A stretch of 64,000 bases of DNA from Amycolatopsis sp. QT-25 (GCF_029369745.1 NZ_CP120210.1:2170001-2234000); one strand, 5' to 3'. Counted from the stretch's first letter, positions 8,330 through 16,233 are shown. Notes: a model not told the origin generated them from the sequence alone. Numbers and translations are program-made.

Positions 8330-8383
8330 GGAACGACCGGCGGGATCCACCCGCCGGGAAGCACGACACAAGTGGGGAACCCG

Positions 8384-8857
8384 ATGACGAACCCGTACGG
8401 CCAGCAGCCCGGCTACGGCCAGCAGCAGCCCTATGGCCAGCAGCCTCAGCCCGGATACGGACCCCCGTCCGGCGCCACGCCCGCGCCGTACGGTCAGCCG
8501 TCCGGTGCGAACCCGATGCCGTACGGCCAGCCTGCGCCCTATGGTCAGCCCGCGCCGTACGGTCAGCCCGCGCCGTATGGCGCTCCGGGTGGCATGCCCG
8601 GTGGCGGCGACATCAACTCGATCCCGGACTACAAGGGCTGGGCGATCGGGTGCATCTTCCTCTGCTGGATCATCGCGATCTTCGCGATCATGAAGTCCAA
8701 CGAGGTCAACACCTACAAGATGCAGGGCAACTACGCCGCCGCCGCGGACGCGTCGAAGTCGACGAAGACCATGTGCATGATCGCCTCGATCATCGGCGGT
8801 GTCGGCTGCCTGTTCTCCATCCTCTGGATCATCCTGGCCGTCGCGACGGCGTTTTAG
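8384..8857 (+). CDS. CD225/dispanin membrane protein 3
   Basis: 157 residues. The long N-terminal tail is built of repeated YGQ(Q/P) and APYGQP units (about 75 residues), followed by a divergent CD225-type domain: GWAIGCIFLCWIIAIFAIMK, the loop SNEVNTYKMQGNYAAAADAS, and a second helix containing CMIASIIGG. The C-terminal domain DNA is identical to that of the next gene over 129 bases (8627-8755 against 9070-9198). Tyrosine/glutamine-rich low-complexity tails are typical of actinobacterial membrane proteins of this class. It is 54 bases after the RDD gene and 38 bases before its paralogue, so probably part of one transcript. Confidence 0.83.
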   Translation: MTNPYGQQPGYGQQQPYGQQPQPGYGPPSGATPAPYGQPSGANPMPYGQPAPYGQPAPYGQPAPYGAPGGMPGGGDINSIPDYKGWAIGCIFLCWIIAIFAIMKSNEVNTYKMQGNYAAAADASKSTKTMCMIASIIGGVGCLFSILWIILAVATAF

Positions 8858-8895
8858 CCCGACCGTAGAACGAAAGAACAACGAGGACCACTTTC

Positions 8896-9333
8896 ATGAC
8901 CAACCCTTACGGCCAGCAGCAGCCCTATGGCCAGCAACAGCCCGGCTACGGGCCGCCGTCCGGCGGCATGCCCGCTCCCTACGGTCAGCCGGCCCCGTAC
9001 GGCCAGCCTTCCCCCTACGGTGCCCCGGGTGGCATGCCCGGCGGCGGTGGCGACATCAACGCCATCAAGGACTACAAGGGCTGGGCGATCGGGTGCATCT
9101 TCCTCTGCTGGATCATCGCGATCTTCGCGATCATGAAGTCCAACGAGGTCAACACCTACAAGATGCAGGGCAACTACGCCGCCGCCGCGGACGCGTCGCG
9201 GTCCACGAGGACCATGTGCATGATCGCGTCGATCATCGGTGGCCTTGGCTGCGTCTTCGCCATCGTGATGATCATCATTTCGATCGTCGCGGCTTCGACG
9301 GCGACGTACAGCTGCTACGGCAGCTACTGCTGA
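8896..9333 (+). CDS. CD225/dispanin membrane protein 4
   Basis: 145 residues and a close duplicate of the preceding gene. It has a shorter YGQQ/APYGQ-rich tail, the same domain from DYKGWAIGC to AAAADAS, and a distinct C-terminus that ends in a cysteine/tyrosine stretch (YSCYGSYC). The nucleotide identity covering the domain core shows recent duplication or gene conversion. GGACCACTTTC precedes the ATG. It is the last gene of the CD225/RDD block, 49 bases before recO. Confidence 0.83.
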   Translation: MTNPYGQQQPYGQQQPGYGPPSGGMPAPYGQPAPYGQPSPYGAPGGMPGGGGDINAIKDYKGWAIGCIFLCWIIAIFAIMKSNEVNTYKMQGNYAAAADASRSTRTMCMIASIIGGLGCVFAIVMIIISIVAASTATYSCYGSYC

Positions 9334-9343
9334 TCCCGGGGCG

Positions 9344-9388
9344 CACCACCCCGATGTCGGTCCCGGGTGGGACGATGTCGGGGTGGTG
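9344..9388 (+). promoter_or_regulatory. Inverted repeat enclosing the recO start codon
   Basis: CACCACCCCGA (9344-9354) pairs perfectly with TCGGGGTGGTG (9378-9388). The 3' arm contains both candidate recO start codons (GTG at 9383 and 9386). In RNA, the folded form would hide the start. An inner GATGTCGG direct repeat is also present. The regulatory role is inference; the pairing is directly visible. Confidence 0.4.
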
Positions 9389-10144
9389 AACCTCTATCGC
9401 GACACCGGGGTGGTGTTGCGGACGCACAAGCTGGGTGAGGCCGACCGGATCGTCACCCTGCTGACGCGGCGGCACGGCAAGGTCCGCGCGGTCGCGAAAG
9501 GCGTGCGGCGGACGTCATCGCGTTTCGGGGCGCGGCTGGAGCCGTTCGGCCACGTCGACGTCCAGTTCTACACCGGCCGCTCCCTCGATGTGATCACCCA
9601 GGTCGAGACGGTCGACGCCTTCGCGCTGCCGTTGGTGGCCGACTACCAGCGCTACACCGCGGCGAGCGCCATCGCCGAGACGGCGGATCGGCTGTCCGCC
9701 GAAGAGGGCGAGCCGGTGCTCAAGCTCTACATGCTCGTCGTGGGCGCCCTTCGCGCGCTCGCGGGCGGTGAACGCGACAGTTCCCTCGTGCTCGACGCCT
9801 TCTTCCTGCGGGCCATGGCCTACGCCGGCTGGGCGCCCGCGATCACCGAATGTGCCCGATGCGGCCTGCCGGGGCCGCACAAGGCGTTCAGCGTGTCGGC
9901 GGGCGGCTCGATGTGCCCGGACTGCCGGGTTCCCGGCTGTGTGCACCCCTCCCCGGAGGTGCTGACCCTGCTCGCGGCGCTCCTGCACGGCGAATGGCCG
10001 GTGGCGGAAGCGTCGCAGCCGGTGCCGCGGCGGGACGCGTCCGGCCTGGTGGCGGCCCATCTGCAGTGGCATCTGGAGCGTCAGTTGCGCTCGCTGCCGC
10101 TGGTGGAGAGGCGTGCGCGGGAGAGCACCACCGGAGCGCAGTAG
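9383..10144 (+). CDS. recO: RecO, recombination mediator of the RecFOR pathway
   Basis: 253 residues. The N-terminal OB-fold shows LYRDTGVVLRTHKLGEADRIVTL in pieces, followed by GVRRTSSRFGARLEPF, the DNA-binding face. The C-terminal part carries a zinc-finger-like pattern CARCG...CPDCR with a further cysteine. RecO binds ssDNA and SSB and helps load RecA at gaps. The GTG at 9383 (or the adjacent in-frame GTG at 9386) is the only start giving a complete OB-fold, and no good Shine-Dalgarno is visible. The order recO-uppS is conserved in actinobacteria. Confidence 0.95.
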   Translation: MVNLYRDTGVVLRTHKLGEADRIVTLLTRRHGKVRAVAKGVRRTSSRFGARLEPFGHVDVQFYTGRSLDVITQVETVDAFALPLVADYQRYTAASAIAETADRLSAEEGEPVLKLYMLVVGALRALAGGERDSSLVLDAFFLRAMAYAGWAPAITECARCGLPGPHKAFSVSAGGSMCPDCRVPGCVHPSPEVLTLLAALLHGEWPVAEASQPVPRRDASGLVAAHLQWHLERQLRSLPLVERRARESTTGAQ

Positions 10145-10183
10145 GGTCGCAGGCACAGGTTCACTCGATCAGGAGGCTCGAAG

Positions 10184-11005
10184 GTGCTGCGCAGGGGACG
10201 CGGGAACAAGGCGTCACAATTCGAACTTCGCGCGCCGGAGCCGCATCCCTCCGGTGCCCGGCCACCGGAGATCCCCCGGGAACTCCTTCCGAAGCATGTC
10301 GCGCTGGTGATGGACGGCAACGGCCGCTGGGCCAACCAGCGGGGGCTGCCGCGCATCGAGGGGCACAAACGCGGCGAAGCGGTGATGATCGACGTCGCCA
10401 GCGGCGCCGTGGAACTGGGCGTCAAATGGCTGTCGGTGTATGCCTTCTCCACCGAGAACTGGAAGCGGAGCCCGGAAGAGGTCCGTTTCCTGATGGGCTT
10501 CAACCGCGACACCATCCGGCGTCAGGTCGACTACCTCGGCTCGATCGGCGTCCGCATCCGCTGGGCGGGCCGCCGTCCCAAGCTGTGGGCGAGCGTGATC
10601 AAGGAACTGCAGGTCGCCGAGGAGAAGACCAAGGACAACACGGCGCTGAACATGACCATGTGCGTCAACTACGGCGGCCGGGCCGAACTGGGCGACGCCA
10701 TGCGGCGGATCGCGCAGGACGTCGCCGACGGGAAACTGAACCCGGACAAGGTCACCGAGAAGACCATCGGCAAGTACCTGTACCAGCCCGACATGCCGGA
10801 CGTGGACCTGTTCCTGCGGCCGTCGGGGGAACAGCGGACGTCGAACTTCCTGCTCTGGCAGTCGGCCTACGCCGAGATGGTCTACCAGGACACGCTCTTC
10901 CCGGACTTCGACCGCACCCATCTGTGGCGGGCGTGCCTCGAGTTCGCGAAACGGGACCGCCGCTTCGGCGGGGCCATCGACAAAGCTTCGGAAGGAACGG
11001 CATGA
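10184..11005 (+). CDS. uppS: UppS-type cis-prenyltransferase (decaprenyl diphosphate synthase family)
   Basis: 273 residues with all cis-prenyltransferase blocks: [13 protein letters not shown] with the catalytic aspartate, [18 protein letters not shown], and the C-terminal [18 protein letters not shown]. It condenses isopentenyl diphosphate into the long polyprenyl carrier used for peptidoglycan and arabinogalactan precursors. The N-terminal ~35 residues are an actinobacterial basic extension. The GTG at 10184 has a strong AGGAGG 7 bases upstream. Its stop overlaps the next gene (ATGA). The homologue in the same place in mycobacteria is Rv2361c. Chain length cannot be read from sequence alone. 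Confidence 0.95.
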   Translation: MLRRGRGNKASQFELRAPEPHPSGARPPEIPRELLPKHVALVMDGNGRWANQRGLPRIEGHKRGEAVMIDVASGAVELGVKWLSVYAFSTENWKRSPEEVRFLMGFNRDTIRRQVDYLGSIGVRIRWAGRRPKLWASVIKELQVAEEKTKDNTALNMTMCVNYGGRAELGDAMRRIAQDVADGKLNPDKVTEKTIGKYLYQPDMPDVDLFLRPSGEQRTSNFLLWQSAYAEMVYQDTLFPDFDRTHLWRACLEFAKRDRRFGGAIDKASEGTA

Positions 11006-11424
11006 CCACCGAAGCGGCGGACACGGCGGCGTTGCTGACGTCGGCTCGGGAAGCCCTCGAGCGCTATCTCGACGTCCACGTCGACGACGACGGCGCGCTG
11101 ACCTTTTCGCACGCGGACGTCCCGTGTGTCATCCAGGCGACCCGGCTGGCCGAGGGGCTGACCGTGCTGAGCCTGACCTGCGTCGTCGCCTGGGATCTGC
11201 CGGACGATCCGGCGATCGCGGCCTCGGCGGCGGAACGGGCCGGACAGGGTCTGTTCGGCACGCTCGGCGTCGTGCGCTCGGACAAGGGCATCGACATCAC
11301 GTTGAGGTACGCGTTCCCGGCCGAGGGCATGGATCCCTCGCCCCTCGGAACGCTGCTCATGCTGGTGGTCTCGACCGCGTCGCAGCTGCGCTCGGATCTG
11401 CTGGGCACCACTCCCGGGGAGTGA
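11002..11424 (+). CDS. Conserved actinobacterial protein next to uppS (YbjN-like fold)
   Basis: A 140-residue acidic, soluble protein without cysteine-rich or membrane segments apart from one central cysteine. The alternation of short strands and two long helices ([19 protein letters not shown] at the start, [17 protein letters not shown] at the end) resembles YbjN / type III secretion chaperone-like sensory proteins. It overlaps uppS by 4 bases (ATGA), so expression is coupled. The same slot in M. tuberculosis is Rv2360c, a conserved hypothetical. Function is unknown. Confidence 0.75.
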   Translation: MTTEAADTAALLTSAREALERYLDVHVDDDGALTFSHADVPCVIQATRLAEGLTVLSLTCVVAWDLPDDPAIAASAAERAGQGLFGTLGVVRSDKGIDITLRYAFPAEGMDPSPLGTLLMLVVSTASQLRSDLLGTTPGE

Positions 11425-11461
11425 CCACCGGAACGCAGGGTCACCTGGCATCATCTCGCGC

Positions 11462-12475
11462 ATGGAAACCATTTCCAGGAGCGCCCCGGTGAAACCGGCC
11501 CGGCGGTTCAAGATCACCTCGATCGAGGTGCTCTGCGCGATCCTGCTGATCGCGATCCTCGGGCAGAGCTGGCTCCAGCAGGTGTTCGACGTGCCCGCGC
11601 TGCGGACCGGGTCGACGGTGTTCGTCGCCGTCTGCGTACAGGCGCTGCCGTTCCTGGTGCTCGGGGTGCTGATCAGCGGCGCGATCGCGGCGTTCGTACC
11701 CGCGCGGGTGCTGGAGAAGGTGCTTCCTCGCCGGGCCGGTGCGGCGGTCGGTGTCGCGGGACTGGCCGGGGTCGCCCTGCCGGGTTGTGAATGCGCGTCG
11801 GTGCCGGTCGCGCGGCGGCTGATCGGCCAGGGTGTCGCACCCGCGGCCGCGCTGACGTTCCTGCTGGCCGCGCCCGCGGTGAACCCGGTGGTGCTGGTCG
11901 CCACGGCGGTGGCGTTCCCCGGGAACCCGGAGATGGTGTTCGCCCGGTTCGCCGGTTCGCTCGCCACGGCGATGGCGATGGGCTGGCTGTGGGCGAAGTG
12001 GGGCAAGCTCGACTGGATCGCGGAGCGCGCTCTGCGGCGCATGCCGGAGGTCCGGCACGGTTCGCGCTGGAAGACCTTCGCCGAGACCGCGCGGGCCGAC
12101 CTGGTCGAGGCGGGCGGGTTCCTCGTGCTCGGCGCGATGATCGCCGCCGCGATGAACGTGCTGGTGCCCGCCGAATGGTTCGGTGTGCTGGGGGAGCAGA
12201 TCGTGCTCGGCGTGCTGGTGATGGCCGTGCTCGCCGTCGTGCTGGCCCTGTGCAGTGAGGCCGACGCCTTCGTCGCCGCGTCGCTGACCGCCATGCCGCT
12301 GCTGCCGAAACTGGTGTTCCTGGTGGTCGGGCCCGCGATCGACGTGAAACTGTTCGCCCTGCAGACCGGCACCTTCGGCAAATCCTTCGCGCTGCGGTTC
12401 GCGCCCGTGACGTTCGTCGTCGCGCTGTCCTGTGCCGTCGTCTCCGGCGTGCTCGTCCTCGGAGGTGGCGCGTGA
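11462..12475 (+). CDS. DUF318-type permease (YcgR/ArsP-like), putative metal transporter
   Basis: 337 residues with about eight to nine hydrophobic helices. It carries the family motif PGCECASVPVARRL near residue 110, whose paired cysteines in the membrane suggest soft-metal or organometal binding, and a second polar motif LCSEADAFVAAS. The family includes ArsP-like efflux permeases and the Zur-regulated B. subtilis YcgR. It overlaps the TIGR03943 gene by 4 bases, the usual partner (YcgQ). The ATG at 11462 lies inside a candidate Zur box. Zinc-linked function is inference from partner, operator and the nearby zur gene. Confidence 0.82.
   Translation: METISRSAPVKPARRFKITSIEVLCAILLIAILGQSWLQQVFDVPALRTGSTVFVAVCVQALPFLVLGVLISGAIAAFVPARVLEKVLPRRAGAAVGVAGLAGVALPGCECASVPVARRLIGQGVAPAAALTFLLAAPAVNPVVLVATAVAFPGNPEMVFARFAGSLATAMAMGWLWAKWGKLDWIAERALRRMPEVRHGSRWKTFAETARADLVEAGGFLVLGAMIAAAMNVLVPAEWFGVLGEQIVLGVLVMAVLAVVLALCSEADAFVAASLTAMPLLPKLVFLVVGPAIDVKLFALQTGTFGKSFALRFAPVTFVVALSCAVVSGVLVLGGGA
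11463..11477 (+). promoter_or_regulatory. Candidate Zur box over the permease start codon
   Basis: The 15-mer TGGAAACCATTTCCA is a 7-1-7 dyad with one mismatch. It agrees with the actinobacterial Zur consensus (TGAAAATGATTTTCA) at 11 of 15 positions. It overlaps the ATG of the permease gene whose product family is zinc-regulated in other bacteria, and a zur gene lies 2 kb downstream. The match is visible; binding is inference. Confidence 0.45.
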
Positions 12476-13197
12476 AACGCGAGACCCAGAACATCCTGCT
12501 GATCCTGCTCGGCGGGGCGCTGCTCAAGATCACGGTCAACGGCGACTACCTGCGCTACGTCAAACCCGCGCAGCAGCCGTGGATCATCGCGGGCGGCGCG
12601 GTGATGGTGGCGCTCGGCGCGATCGCGATCGTCCGCGACCTGCTGGCCGCGCGGGCGGCCGCCGTCGTGTCCGGCGATGTCCACGCGCACGACCACAACA
12701 CCCGTTCGGCCTGGCTGCTGATGGTGCCGGTGCTGGCCGTGTTCCTGGTCGCGCCGCCCGCGCTCGGCGCCGATTCGGTGACCCGCACCGAGGCCAGGGC
12801 GCCGCAAAGCGCTTCGGCGAGCAACGCGGCCGCCTTCCCGCCCCTGCCCGCCGGTGAGGTGATCCCGTTGGAGGTCAACGAGTTCGTCAGCCGGGCGGGC
12901 TGGGACAAGAGCGGGAGCCTGACCGGGCGGACGGTGCGGCTGTCCGGGTTCGTCGTGCACAACGAGGGCGACACGATGCTGGCCAGGATGGTGATCGGCT
13001 GCTGCGCCGCCGACGCCTTCCCGATCACCGTGCGGCTCGTGGGGGAGGGCGCGTCGGGTTTCCGTGACGACACCTGGCTGGAGGTGACCGGGACGGTCGT
13101 ACCCGGCACCGCGGTTCGGGAGAACAGCTACATGCCGGACTTGACGCTCACTTCGGTGCGGCAGGTGCCGGCGCCGAAGGACCCTTACGAGTACTGA
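12472..13197 (+). CDS. TIGR03943-family permease subunit (YcgQ-like)
   Basis: 241 residues starting at a GTG that overlaps the permease stop. Two N-terminal helices come first, then a histidine-containing linker (VHAHDHN), a third hydrophobic segment, and an extracytoplasmic C-terminal domain with RTVRLSGFVVHN and the conserved MVIGCCAADAFPITV. This architecture matches the TIGR03943 / DUF1980 family, which pairs with DUF318 permeases. The histidines and the CC pair are plausible metal ligands. It ends next to a long palindrome that separates it from the convergent zur gene. Confidence 0.85.
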   Translation: MKRETQNILLILLGGALLKITVNGDYLRYVKPAQQPWIIAGGAVMVALGAIAIVRDLLAARAAAVVSGDVHAHDHNTRSAWLLMVPVLAVFLVAPPALGADSVTRTEARAPQSASASNAAAFPPLPAGEVIPLEVNEFVSRAGWDKSGSLTGRTVRLSGFVVHNEGDTMLARMVIGCCAADAFPITVRLVGEGASGFRDDTWLEVTGTVVPGTAVRENSYMPDLTLTSVRQVPAPKDPYEY

Positions 13198-13229
13198 CGC
13201 GGGCCTGTGGCGTGCCCCCGGCGGCGTGC

Positions 13230-13279
13230 GATGAAAGGACGCTTTCCTGGCGAAATTTGCCAGGAAAGCGTCCTTCATC
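13230..13279. repeat. Long palindrome (family A) between convergent genes
   Basis: Arms of 21-22 nt, GATGAAAGGACGCTTTCC... and its complement ending ...GCGTCCTTCATC, pair around GAAATTT with a single bulged A. It lies between the TIGR03943 gene and the convergent zur gene, so a bidirectional terminator role is likely. The same design (ATGAAg...GGCgaAATTTtGCC) is seen at 18407-18449. Confidence 0.8.
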
Positions 13280-13301
13280 GCGAGGGGGGAGCACGGGGGT
13301 G

Positions 13302-13721
13302 TCAGTGGTTCGAGCAGGTCCCGACGATCTCCACGGTGTGGCTGATGTCGGAGAAGCCGTGCTCCGAGGCGATCTTCTCCGCCCATCGCTCCACGGCCGG
13401 TCCCTCGACCTCGACGGTGCTGCCGCAGATCCGGCACACGAGGTGATGGTGGTGGTGCGACGAGCAGCGCCGGTAGATGGCCTCGCCGGTGTCGGTGCGC
13501 AGGACGTCGATCTCGCCGGCCTCCGAGAGCGACTGCAGCGTCCGGTACACCGTCGTGAGTCCGATGCCGTCGCCGCGTTTGCGCAGCTCGTCGTGCAGTT
13601 CCTGGGCGGAACGGAAGTCGTCGATCTCCTTGAGCAGCTCGACCACGGCGGCCCGCTGTTTCGTCGACCGGCGGCCCGGCACCGGCGCGGAACTGTTGGC
13701 CGTCGTCGGACTCATGCTCAC
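13302..13721 (-). CDS. zur: Zur-type Fur-family zinc-responsive repressor
   Basis: 139 residues with an N-terminal winged helix (RSTKQRAAVVELL...TTVYRTLQSL) and a C-terminal dimerisation/metal domain. The latter has the poly-histidine SSHHHHHLVCRICG, the structural C-x-x-C pair C96/C99 and a terminal C136. The YRRCSSHHHHH context and its coupling to an SmtB-type gene identify it as Zur (FurB, Rv2359 in mycobacteria). It represses zinc uptake genes when Zn-loaded. The GTG at 13721 overlaps the upstream stop (GTGA) with AGGAGG just ahead; an ATG two codons later is an alternative start. Confidence 0.93.
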   Translation of the reverse strand: MSMSPTTANSSAPVPGRRSTKQRAAVVELLKEIDDFRSAQELHDELRKRGDGIGLTTVYRTLQSLSEAGEIDVLRTDTGEAIYRRCSSHHHHHLVCRICGSTVEVEGPAVERWAEKIASEHGFSDISHTVEIVGTCSNH

Positions 13722-14137
13722 TTCCCCTCCTGAACGTGGGCTACGGCGTCCACCACGATATGCGCAAGGTGATCGTCGACCAGCCGGTACACCACCTCAC
13801 GGCCGCGTCGCTCACCCTGTACGACACCCGCGGTCTTCAGTACCCGCAGGTGCTGGCTGATCAGCGGCTGCGCGACATCGAGCGTGTCCACCAGTTCGTG
13901 GACGCATCTGTCCGCGTCCCGCAGTTGCAGGACGATGGCGATGCGCACGGGCGCGGCGAGTGCCCTGAGCAAGTCGCCGGCGTCCGCGAGGATGGCGGGT
14001 GAGGCCGACGTGGCGGGTTCGGCGGGGGGACGGGCCGACGAATGCGGTCCGGGGTCTTCCGTGAAGCCCGGGGCGGCCGAGTCCGGGGTCACCGTAGCCA
14101 TCGCCGCCTCCATGTCCATCATGATTTCCGAAGTCAT
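13718..14137 (-). CDS. ArsR/SmtB-family metalloregulator
   Basis: 139 residues. A ~45-residue disordered N-terminus precedes the winged helix LLRALAAPVRIAIVLQLRD, RCVHELVDTLDVAQPLISQHLRVLKTAG and REVVYRLVDDHLAHIVVDAVAHV. The C-terminal D-x-H...H-x-x-x-D pattern is the alpha-5 metal site of zinc-sensing SmtB proteins. It derepresses on zinc binding and controls the downstream zur gene in mycobacteria (Rv2358-Rv2359). The first start is ATG 14137. An internal ATG at codon 13 has a better GGAGG spacing, so the exact start is uncertain. A TGACTTCGGAAATCA dyad overlaps the start codon and may be autoregulatory (inference). Confidence 0.9.
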   Translation of the reverse strand: MTSEIMMDMEAAMATVTPDSAAPGFTEDPGPHSSARPPAEPATSASPAILADAGDLLRALAAPVRIAIVLQLRDADRCVHELVDTLDVAQPLISQHLRVLKTAGVVQGERRGREVVYRLVDDHLAHIVVDAVAHVQEGK

Positions 14138-14366
14138 TGCCGGTAACAGTCCACGCCATCTTAGTGTTCCCCATCCCGGTGGCCTGTTCGCCGAGCGGGA
14201 GACCACTTGGTTGCTTCGCCTGTGCTCCGTTCGGGTGACTTCGCAAAGAAATGACCATTCCACTTCGCATGTGGTCGCCAACGGTGCAAGGTTGTCGCGG
14301 AGCGTTTCGTCGCTTCTCACCCGCTGACGACCGCGCTCCGAGGGCCGGGAGAGGCAGTGGGGAGAC

Positions 14367-15437
14367 ATGACTCGTTTCGTGACGAAGCTGGCCGCCACGA
14401 CGGCGGCCTTCGTTCTGGCGTCGGCTCCGGGGCTCGCCTCGGCGCAGACGGCGCAGGCCGTCGACGAGAAGGTCGGCCCCGTGTCCTTCGCGAACGTGGC
14501 CTCCGTGCGCATCGGGAATCCGGGATCGCTGATCACCGAAACCCAGCGTTCACCGCTGACGCCCGGCCAGTCGAAACTCTCCCCGGATCGCACCGTCGTC
14601 CCGCGTGACGACGGCGAGCGGGAAACCATCGGCGAGAAGTGGGACATCAACCTGGGCCGCTACGGGGCGCAGAGCCCGTACCCGGCCGGTATCGCCAGCC
14701 GCGACCACACCGTGATCGCCGCGCTGCAGCAGACCACGGTCCCGACAGCGGTCGCGGAGAGCAACTACGCCCTGATCGACAACGGCCGTGGTGGCGCGAC
14801 GCCCGCCGAAAACACCGTGCTGGTGCTCGAAGGCGCGAAAAGCTCGGTGGACTGCTCGTCGCCGGGCAAGGCGACGTCGGCGACGAGTGTGGGCAAGATC
14901 TGGGTGCGGGACGGAACCGGCAAGCTGACGCCGTCCGGTGCGTCGGGCGTCGACGTCAGGGGGCTCAAACTCGGCCCGCCGTCGCTCGTCGGGAACGAAA
15001 GCGTCGGCAAGGACAAGACCACCTCCGACCTGACCGTGTCCCGGCTGACCGCTTTCGACCAGCTCATCCGGCAGGACGGCTGGCGCGGCGGTGACGTGAC
15101 CAAGGCGGCGGGCTGGAAGCTCGACATCGTCACGCACGTACGTGACGACGCGGGCAAGGATCTGCGCGAGGCCCGCACGACGATCGTGCTCGGGGGCGTG
15201 AGCTGCGCGATCCCGAGGAACTTCGTGGCGAGGCCCGCCGGCGGCACGGGACCGGGCGCCGCGCCCGAGCAGCCCGCGGTGCCGGGGACGGTGCCCGCAG
15301 GCGGTGTCCCGCCGCGGAGCGCCGACTCGACGCGGACCGTGGTCGGGCTGGCCCTGCTGGGTGGCGGCATCGCGATCGGCGCCGCGGCCATGCTGTTCCT
15401 CCGCCGTCGCGAACCCGTGCCGGTGCGGGAGAAGTAG
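14367..15437 (+). CDS. Secreted protein with C-terminal membrane anchor, sortase-linked
   Basis: 356 residues. A signal peptide (basic MTRFVTKLAAT, hydrophobic core, cleavage near ASA-Q) is followed by a ~250-residue extracytoplasmic domain with two cysteines (SVDCSSPG and GVSCAIP) that could form a disulphide. A proline-rich linker and one C-terminal helix, VVGLALLGGGIAIGAAAMLFL, end in RRREP. No LPxTG-like sorting motif precedes the helix, so it looks membrane-anchored rather than sorted. It lies 7 bases upstream of a class F sortase gene and is probably its partner or co-expressed surface protein. The family is not recognised beyond that. Confidence 0.75.
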   Translation: MTRFVTKLAATTAAFVLASAPGLASAQTAQAVDEKVGPVSFANVASVRIGNPGSLITETQRSPLTPGQSKLSPDRTVVPRDDGERETIGEKWDINLGRYGAQSPYPAGIASRDHTVIAALQQTTVPTAVAESNYALIDNGRGGATPAENTVLVLEGAKSSVDCSSPGKATSATSVGKIWVRDGTGKLTPSGASGVDVRGLKLGPPSLVGNESVGKDKTTSDLTVSRLTAFDQLIRQDGWRGGDVTKAAGWKLDIVTHVRDDAGKDLREARTTIVLGGVSCAIPRNFVARPAGGTGPGAAPEQPAVPGTVPAGGVPPRSADSTRTVVGLALLGGGIAIGAAAMLFLRRREPVPVREK

Positions 15438-15444
15438 GGACCCC

Positions 15445-16074
15445 GTGCGGCCCTGGCTGGCGGAACTCTCCGCCGTCGTCTGCGCGCTCGCCATCTCCGC
15501 GGGCGTGATCGTGCTGACCTGGATCCCGCCGGAGCAGGCGGTCTCGCTCGCGGAACCCATGGTCATGCCGGGCGAAGACGGCGCGCCGTTGGCGCTGCCC
15601 GCCGACAGCTCGACACGCGGGCAGCGGCCCGGCACCGTCCGGCTGCCCGAAGGCGGATCGGCGAGACTCGTCCGCTCCGAGGTCAACTCCGACGGTGTCC
15701 TCCCGATCCCGCGCGGGCTCGGTGACGCGGCCTGGTGGGGTGCGCGGCTCGGTGCCGAAGCGGGTACGTCGCTGATTTCCGGGCACGTCAACTGGGGCGG
15801 CACCAAAGGTCCGTTCGACGAGTTGTGGCGGATGCGAGAAGGCCAGGAAGTGGCCGTCAGCGACGCGGCGGGCGGCATCTGGGTCTACCGCGTACGCGAG
15901 GTCGTCACCATGCACAAGAACGACCTGCCCACGCAGGCGGCGAAGCTGTTCACGCAGCGCGGGCCGCACCGGCTGGTCCTGGTGACCTGCGGCGGTGACT
16001 ACCTCGGCGGGACCGACGGCTACCGCGACAACCGGATCGTCGTCGCCACTCCTGTCTCCGGCCCGCCCGCCTGA
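15445..16074 (+). CDS. Class F sortase (first of two)
   Basis: 209 residues. An N-terminal helix (residues 8-26) anchors it; the sortase beta-barrel follows with catalytic H114 in SGHVNW, C182 in LVTCGG and R197 in DNRIVV. The motif set GHVNW plus VTCGGxYxGGTDGYxDNR is the class F type of actinobacteria. The enzyme would act on the outer membrane face as a transpeptidase or anchor surface proteins. The GTG at 15445 is chosen because only this start places the hydrophobic helix at the N-terminus. It follows the anchored-protein gene by 7 bases. Confidence 0.88.
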   Translation: MRPWLAELSAVVCALAISAGVIVLTWIPPEQAVSLAEPMVMPGEDGAPLALPADSSTRGQRPGTVRLPEGGSARLVRSEVNSDGVLPIPRGLGDAAWWGARLGAEAGTSLISGHVNWGGTKGPFDELWRMREGQEVAVSDAAGGIWVYRVREVVTMHKNDLPTQAAKLFTQRGPHRLVLVTCGGDYLGGTDGYRDNRIVVATPVSGPPA

Positions 16075-16233
16075 GTCCTCCGTATTTCGTCCGCCGAAGC
16101 CGGTGGTCGCGCCTGTAAGGACCGCATTCAGGTGACGAAACGCGGAAGTCGGTGCAACCTCTGCCGGTTCACGTCGCGTGTCTAGCGACACCGGCCGCTT
16201 CGGCGGCTTGACGCGAGCAAGGAGTAGTACCCG

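Noticed and set aside
13230-13279. Short peptides MKxxFxAxF... encoded by the palindromes
   Set aside because: They arise from the palindrome itself, have no ribosome binding site or consistent downstream frame, and are likely annotation artefacts.
14122-14136. Second Zur box at the SmtB-type start codon (TGACTTCGGAAATCA)
   Set aside because: It is a dyad, but the half-site TGACTTC differs from the Zur half TGAAAAT; kept only as a possible autoregulatory site.
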